From assembly GCA_050330975.1 (NCBI GenBank), contig JBHJHK010000439.1, positions 1 through 11,110 of the forward strand: 11,110 bases of DNA, written 5' to 3'. A model generated the notes under the pieces. It saw nothing but the letters and a program-made list of their open reading frames with translations. It searched no databases and was not told the origin of the DNA. The translations under genes and the position numbers were made by a program. Of this stretch, positions 7,693 through 11,110 are shown piece after piece (the first letter of the stretch is position 1; each line of letters begins with the position of its first letter). This DNA is from JBHJHK01 sp050330975 (GTDB taxonomy: Bacteria; Pseudomonadota; Gammaproteobacteria; Competibacterales; Competibacteraceae).

Positions 7693-8048
7693 AAAGGGTC
7701 CCCCCGGCGACGGAAGGCCACGAGGGTGGCGGCCACCTCGCCACCGTCGGGGGCCACCCCCACGGTCATCCGCCGGATACCCGCCACCGGGGTGGACACC
7801 ACGTCCAGTTGCCAGCGCCAGCGGCGCCCGGCCAGGACTTCCACCCCCTGGTCGCGGCCCACAGGGGGCCAACGGGGGGCCAACAACAGGGCGTTGAGGC
7901 GATTTTCCGCCACCCAGGCGGCCTGGGTGCGAGTGTGGAGATACGCCGCCCCCTGGCCGGCTTCGACGGCGATCTTCAACGCCGCCCCCAGGGCGACGGC
8001 CACCACCGCCAGGGCCACCAGGAGCTCCAATAGGGTAAATCCCCTCAC
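7689..8048 (-). CDS. gspI: Type II secretion system minor pseudopilin I
   Basis: The protein has 119 residues, matching GspI. The prepilin motif is RG followed by FTLLELLVALAVVAVALGAAL, with Phe +1 and Glu +5, then TQAAWVAENRLNALL, a classic GspI segment. The start GTG at 8048 overlaps the gspH stop as GTGA and leaves a leader of only three residues (MRG). The open frame runs upstream to 8636 but offers no convincing nearer start before the RG. GspI nucleates the minor pseudopilin complex with GspJ and GspK. Confidence 0.92.
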   Translation of the reverse strand: MRGFTLLELLVALAVVAVALGAALKIAVEAGQGAAYLHTRTQAAWVAENRLNALLLAPRWPPVGRDQGVEVLAGRRWRWQLDVVSTPVAGIRRMTVGVAPDGGEVAATLVAFRRRGDPL

Positions 8049-8578
8049 GGTACAGCCCCTGTGGTCAATCGCCCCAGGGCATCGCCGGCGATTTGCAGCA
8101 CCGGCTTTTGGGGGGCGCTGGCGTCCCCCGGGCCCACCTGGAGGGCAAAGGATGTCATCTCGCCGCTGGCCATCAACACAATTTGGGGGGTCGTGGGCAA
8201 TGCCGCGGGCAAAACCACCCGCTGTCCCTCCACATGGAGCGTCAAGGCGTCTTGGGGGTTGAGGGCGACGGGGGGGCCGGCGGCAACCCAGGCCCGCTGG
8301 CTTTCCCCCCAAATCGAGGGCGCGTAGTGGTGGCGAGCCAGAACCACCCCCCGCACCCCCCCCTGGAGCTGGACCAAGTCGCGGTGGTGGGCGAGCCAGG
8401 CCCGGAAGTCCCCCAGGGCCCTGTGGCGTCGGGCGGCTGGGTCTTGGGGGCTGGTCAACAGCACAAATCCGCCGAGGGCGGCGACGATGGCGACCACCAG
8501 CAACATCTCCAGCAGGGTAAAGCCCCTCGGGGGAGCCAGAGACTCGGCGGGGGACACGGGGGGCCGCAACGGGCTCAA
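8045..8578 (-). CDS. gspH: Type II secretion system minor pseudopilin H
   Basis: The protein has 177 residues. A Pro-rich leader of 19 residues ends in PPRG, then FTLLEMLLVVAIVAALGGFVLL with Phe +1 and Glu +5. The rest is poorly conserved, as usual for GspH; it contains the family-like FRAWLAHHRDLVQLQGG region. The start TTG at 8578 overlaps the gspG stop as TTGA, the same arrangement as its neighbours; an in-frame TTG at 8593 is the alternative. The position between gspG and gspI supports the call. Confidence 0.9.
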   Translation of the reverse strand: MSPLRPPVSPAESLAPPRGFTLLEMLLVVAIVAALGGFVLLTSPQDPAARRHRALGDFRAWLAHHRDLVQLQGGVRGVVLARHHYAPSIWGESQRAWVAAGPPVALNPQDALTLHVEGQRVVLPAALPTTPQIVLMASGEMTSFALQVGPGDASAPQKPVLQIAGDALGRLTTGAVP

Positions 8579-9039
8579 GAGTCGGCGGACCAATTGCCGA
8601 TGTCGGCGTCGACCCCCTCGCCCCCCAGTTGGCCATCGGCCCCCAGGGAATAGAGGTCCACCTCGCCGTGACGCCCGGGGCTCAGGTACTGGTAGGCCCG
8701 CCCCCAGGGATCCGCGGGCAGGGCATCGAGGTAGCCCCCCGCCTTGTATGCCACGGGTTCCGGGGGCAAGTTGGTAGGACTCACCAAGGCCTCCAACCCC
8801 TGGTCGGTGGTGGGGTAGCGGTGGTTGTCCATGCGGTAGAGGTTGAGGGACGTCATCAGCCCGCGGATGTCCTGCTGGGCCTTGACCACCCGGGCGCGGT
8901 CGGGGCTGTCCATGATGCGGGGGACGACCACCGAGGCCAAAATGCCCAAGATGACCACCACAACCATGATTTCGATCAAGGTAAAACCCGCCACCGCCGA
9001 AGGAGGCAGGGACAAGCGAGGGGAGGTCTTCGCGTTCAA
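8575..9039 (-). CDS. gspG: Type II secretion system major pseudopilin G
   Basis: GspG is the main subunit of the pseudopilus that pushes substrates through the secretin. The prepilin motif is AG followed by FTLIEIMVVVVILGILASVVV, with Phe +1 and Glu +5. MDNHRYPTTDQGLEALV and the C-terminal calcium-loop region (YSLGADGQLGGEG, then VDADIGNW) are almost textbook GspG. The start is uncertain. TTG at 9039 gives 154 residues and an 18-residue leader; GTG at 9051 would also serve, and a GTG right before AGF would leave a three-residue leader. The frame is open to 9279, but the upstream part has no family character. It is the first gene of the G-to-N operon, with a candidate promoter at 9092-9119. 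Confidence 0.95.
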   Translation of the reverse strand: MNAKTSPRLSLPPSAVAGFTLIEIMVVVVILGILASVVVPRIMDSPDRARVVKAQQDIRGLMTSLNLYRMDNHRYPTTDQGLEALVSPTNLPPEPVAYKAGGYLDALPADPWGRAYQYLSPGRHGEVDLYSLGADGQLGGEGVDADIGNWSADS

Positions 9040-9091
9040 GGGGGAATCCACTGGAGATGGGACGGCGATTTGCGCCAGGAACTGAAGGTCT

Positions 9092-9119
9092 ATGATAACA
9101 AACTGTTTGCCCCTGTCTG
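9092..9119 (-). promoter_or_regulatory. Candidate sigma70-type promoter of the gspG-N operon
   Basis: CAGACA (9119-9114) and TATCAT (9097-9092) stand 16 bases apart on the minus strand, in one of the few A+T-rich patches of the window. Transcription would start near 9085, about 45 bases before the TTG at 9039. The match to consensus is moderate (4/6 and 5/6). Confidence 0.4.
9099..9109. promoter_or_regulatory. Candidate operator inside the gspG promoter spacer
   Basis: CAAAC-T-GTTTG is a perfect 11-base dyad located between the proposed -35 and -10 boxes of gspG. A regulator binding there would block the promoter. It is short, so chance is possible. Confidence 0.25.
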
Positions 9120-9262
9120 CCCCTCGCCAGCGGTCTCGAGCTGCGGGGGATCGTCGCCGACTCTCCACGGTCTCAAGGCAATATCGCCCCTTGTGGTGTT
9201 GCCCCCCGCAGTGTCGCACCCCGACGCCCCCCTCCGAAGCCGGTGCCGCCAAGAGATACGCC

Positions 9263-9628
9263 ATGATGTCAAGCGCCAAGCCAAGCCCGTGGACCCGACG
9301 GCTCCGACGACCGATGTTGACCGCTGGCCTCGTCGCCGGGTTGGGCCTGGCCGCCCCAGTCCAGGGGGAGCCCTCTGACCACCCCGGCTTTGAGTGCCAG
9401 GAGCCCTTTAGACGCTTTGAGCGCTTTGAGCGCTTTGAGCGCCTTGGGGGGCTGGAGCGCTTTGGCGATTTCGACGACGGCCAGCGGCGGGGGGCCTACG
9501 ACGGCGATGCCCAGCGGTTCTTTCGCCGCCGCAGCGCCGAAGAAAGGGCCCTGCGCTTTTTCCAAGAGCGCCGCAGGCGGGCCCTGTCACGGCCGCAACG
9601 GGGAGCGAGGACGAGGCGGCTCAGATGA
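9263..9628 (+). CDS. Small secreted Arg/Phe-rich hypothetical protein with RFE repeats
   Basis: I recognise no family. The ATG at 9263 (or the adjoining ATG at 9266) gives 121 residues and is preceded by a purine run, AAGAGA. A signal peptide is likely: a basic n-region (TRRLRRP), a hydrophobic core of about 15 residues (MLTAGLVAGLGLAAP), and a possible cleavage after VQG at residue 35. The n-region resembles a Tat signal only loosely. The predicted mature part (86 residues) has about 24 Arg, 11 Phe, many Asp/Glu, one Cys and no Lys. It opens with three RFE repeats and ends in Arg clusters. The frame is open back to 9092, without family-like content. It lies opposite to and between gspF and gspG and overlaps the gspF stop by eight bases tail to tail. 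A role as substrate or partner of the T2SS is only a guess from position. The antisense frame is a less convincing alternative. Confidence 0.6.
   Translation: MMSSAKPSPWTRRLRRPMLTAGLVAGLGLAAPVQGEPSDHPGFECQEPFRRFERFERFERLGGLERFGDFDDGQRRGAYDGDAQRFFRRRSAEERALRFFQERRRRALSRPQRGARTRRLR
9413..9439 (+). repeat. Nine-base tandem repeat encoding Arg-Phe-Glu
   Basis: Three perfect copies of CGCTTTGAG in tandem, followed by a degenerate fourth (CGCCTTGGG) and a related CTGGAGCGCTTT nearby. They encode the RFE repeats of the small secreted protein. Copy-number change would preserve the frame. Confidence 0.85.
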
Positions 9629-10544
9629 TCCCCACCACGAAAAACCCCACCACCAAGGCGTAGGCGATCCCGGGCAAGGCCCCCAAGATGAGGTCGAGGC
9701 GATGATCCAGGCGCTCGCCGGTGATGCGCACCAAGTGCTCCAGGGTCTCGGGTAGCCTGCCCGCCGCCTCGCCGTTGGCGACAAAACCCACCCACTCCCC
9801 GTCCACCACCTTGGCAGCGGCCAATGCCTGGGTGACGGTTTGCCCCCGGCGCACCGCCTGGGGCGCCGCCCCCAAGGCCCGGTGGAGCTGTGGGTCGCGG
9901 ACGCTCGCGCGCACTTGGGCCAGGGCCTCGTCGGCCCGCAACCCGGCGTCTAGCAACAGCCCCAAGGCGGCACAGCAATCCCGCCGCTGGTACTGGTAGA
10001 AAAGGGGTAGCGAGAACGGTAGCCGCACCGTTCGGGCGGCCAGTTGCCGATAGCCGTCCACCCCCAGGCGCAGCAGGAGATACCAACCCAGCAGGGTAGT
10101 CACCAGGTAAATGCCATAGCCCGTCAGGGTCATGGTTCCCTGGAGAAGGGCCGGCAAGGGCCCCACCACCACGGCCAACACCAGCAGGGCGGCGGGGTAG
10201 ACCAACTTGGCCTTGAGGCGGCTGATGCGCAACGCCCGTTCGGTGTAGAGGTCCTCCAGGCGGGCGAAGCCCCGCTCCAGGCGCCCACCGGTCTGGACCA
10301 CCTGGAGGTAATCCCCCTCCCAGGGCAGCCACAACCCACAGCGCACGGCGCCGGGTGCCAGGGTTTGGCCCCGGCGCAGCAACCCCACCAACCGCTCGAT
10401 GCGCTCGGCCGTGGTGGGCAACGCCCGGGCGATGGCAGCCAGGGTGTCGAACATGGGCACCCCCGCGCCCTCCAGGTGGGCGAACTGGGTGAACAACTGG
10501 GCGCGAAACCGCGCTTTGAGCTCTCGAGGGGGCGGTATGGCCAA
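9621..10544 (-). CDS. gspF: Type II secretion system protein F, short and divergent
   Basis: GspF is the polytopic inner-membrane platform protein that couples GspE to pseudopilus growth. Two T2SSF domains are visible. The first runs from about residue 12 to 125 (FTQFAHLEGAGVPMFDTL, then QTGGRLERGFARL). Membrane helices follow at about 115-135 and 142-162. The second domain runs from about 190 to 305 (LGLLLDAGLRADEALAQ, then ANGEAAGRLPETLEHLVRI), with a last helix at about 286-307. The start TTG at 10544 has GGGGAG seven bases upstream, giving 307 residues; an upstream TTG at 10565 and the open frame to 10616 are alternatives. Typical GspF has about 400 residues. This one lacks the usual N-terminal domain and stops inside or right after the last helix. 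It could instead be a GspF-family paralogue. It lies 37 bases after mmsB and is separated from gspG by an opposing gene. Confidence 0.82.
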   Translation of the reverse strand: MAIPPPRELKARFRAQLFTQFAHLEGAGVPMFDTLAAIARALPTTAERIERLVGLLRRGQTLAPGAVRCGLWLPWEGDYLQVVQTGGRLERGFARLEDLYTERALRISRLKAKLVYPAALLVLAVVVGPLPALLQGTMTLTGYGIYLVTTLLGWYLLLRLGVDGYRQLAARTVRLPFSLPLFYQYQRRDCCAALGLLLDAGLRADEALAQVRASVRDPQLHRALGAAPQAVRRGQTVTQALAAAKVVDGEWVGFVANGEAAGRLPETLEHLVRITGERLDHRLDLILGALPGIAYALVVGFFVVGII

Positions 10545-10551
10545 GGGGCAA

Positions 10552-10557
10552 CTCCCC
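10552..10557 (-). promoter_or_regulatory. Ribosome binding site deciding the gspF start
   Basis: GGGGAG lies seven bases before the TTG at 10544. No comparable site precedes the in-frame TTG at 10565. Confidence 0.5.
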
Positions 10558-10581
10558 GGGGTCAATGCCCGTGGGCGCCCA

Positions 10582-11110
10582 TCACGACGGCGCCTCCCCT
10601 GGCCCTGGGCCGCCACCGCCCTGGAGGAATTCCACCATGGCGGAGAAATCCCGTCCCCCGTGGCCGGCGGCCTCGAACAGGGCGTAGAGTTGGGCCGCCT
10701 GGGCCCCCAAGGGGGTGATACTGCCCGTGGCCTGGGCCGCCGCCTGGGCCAGCTTCAGGTCCTTGGCCATCAGCGCGGTGGCGAACCCCGGGGCGTAGCC
10801 TCGGTTGGCGGGGGAGGTGGGCACGGGCCCCGGCACTGGACAGTAGGTGGTGATGGACCAACACTGCCCCGACGAAGTGGACGCCACGTCGAACAGCGCC
10901 TGGGGGGTCAAGCCCAGGCGCTGCCCCAGGGCAAAGGCCTCGCACACCCCGATCATGGAAACCCCGAGGATCATGTTGTTGCAGATCTTGGCCGCCTGGC
11001 CGGCCCCCGCCCCGCCGCAGTGGACGCTGCGCTTGCCCATGGCGGCCAACAGGGGTTCGGCTTTGGCAAAGGCCTCTGGAGTCCCCCCCGCCATAAAGGT
11101 CAAGGTGGCC
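10582..11110 (-). CDS. mmsB: 3-hydroxyisobutyrate dehydrogenase, C-terminal part
   Basis: The frame is open at the right edge; about 175 residues are visible, ending at TGA 10584-10582. The N-terminal NAD-binding Rossmann half lies outside the window. The visible part opens with ATLTFMAGGTPEAFAKAEPL. It carries the catalytic-lysine segment GQAAKICNNMILG (visible residues 37-49), then the all-helical C-terminal domain with SSGQCWS, YAPGFATALMAKDLKLA and the closing DFSAMVEFLQ. These match MmsB, which oxidises 3-hydroxyisobutyrate to methylmalonate semialdehyde in valine breakdown. A related beta-hydroxyacid dehydrogenase (tartronate semialdehyde reductase type) is less likely, because CNNMILG and the MAKDLKLA stretch are more MmsB-like. 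The tail is Gly/Pro-rich. gspF follows by a short gap and may be cotranscribed, although the functions are unrelated. Confidence 0.88.
   Translation of the reverse strand, partial: ATLTFMAGGTPEAFAKAEPLLAAMGKRSVHCGGAGAGQAAKICNNMILGVSMIGVCEAFALGQRLGLTPQALFDVASTSSGQCWSITTYCPVPGPVPTSPANRGYAPGFATALMAKDLKLAQAAAQATGSITPLGAQAAQLYALFEAAGHGGRDFSAMVEFLQGGGGPGPGEAPS

Noticed and set aside
9040..9279. N-terminal extension of gspG
   Set aside because: The frame is open, but the extra 80 residues would precede a prepilin signal that must be near the N-terminus, and they cover the proposed promoter.
9269..9565. Minus-strand frame with ALKALKALKA repeats opposite the small secreted protein
   Set aside because: It merely mirrors the nine-base repeat. 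The plus strand has a better start, a ribosome-binding-like run and a signal peptide, so it is preferred, though this frame is not fully excluded.
9496..10551. Minus-strand open frame of 351 codons in another frame of gspF
   Set aside because: The gspF frame carries two recognisable domains and membrane helices; this one is Gly/Arg/Pro-rich and featureless.

Overview
The window is G+C-rich (roughly two thirds by eye) and looks like a gammaproteobacterial chromosome. The evidence is the gene content: a type II secretion (T2SS) cluster with gspN, a NudE/CysQ pair, ZapE (which acts at the gammaproteobacterial divisome) and an MmsB-type dehydrogenase. Reading is dense, with many GTG and TTG starts. 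I see no tRNA, rRNA, CRISPR array, insertion sequence or phage gene. The genus cannot be fixed from the sequence alone.

Layout from left to right. (1) Positions 1-973, plus strand: the C-terminal part of a radical SAM enzyme cut by the window edge, probably the hopanoid C-3 methylase HpnR. (2) Positions 1062-3559, minus strand: nudE, cysQ and zapE, three housekeeping genes read in that order. (3) Positions 3699-9039, minus strand: gspG-H-I-J-K-L-M-N, an unbroken T2SS pseudopilus and inner-membrane platform operon, read from G towards N. Its genes are stitched together by stop/start overlaps. (4) Positions 9040-9262: a divergent intergenic region with a candidate promoter for gspG. (5) Positions 9263-9628, plus strand: a small Arg/Phe-rich protein of no recognised family, with a predicted signal peptide, lying opposite to and between gspG and gspF. 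(6) Positions 9621-10544, minus strand: a short, divergent GspF. (7) Positions 10582-11110, minus strand: the C-terminal part of a 3-hydroxyisobutyrate dehydrogenase, cut by the right edge.

How the genes work together. GspG is the major pseudopilin and GspH, I, J and K are the minor pseudopilins that cap and prime the pseudopilus. GspF, L and M form the inner-membrane platform, and GspN is an accessory inner-membrane protein. The secretin GspD, the ATPase GspE, GspC and the prepilin peptidase GspO are not here. Since the genes flanking the cluster on both sides are unrelated to secretion, the missing parts must lie elsewhere. NudE and CysQ clear nucleotide by-products (ADP-ribose/NADH-type compounds and PAP).

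The items most worth a second look are the small secreted RFE-repeat protein lodged between gspF and gspG, the unusually small GspF next to it, the run of NTGA start/stop overlaps through the gsp operon, and a heptamer (CTCCAGG/CCTGGAG) counted by hand 35 times in 11 kb.
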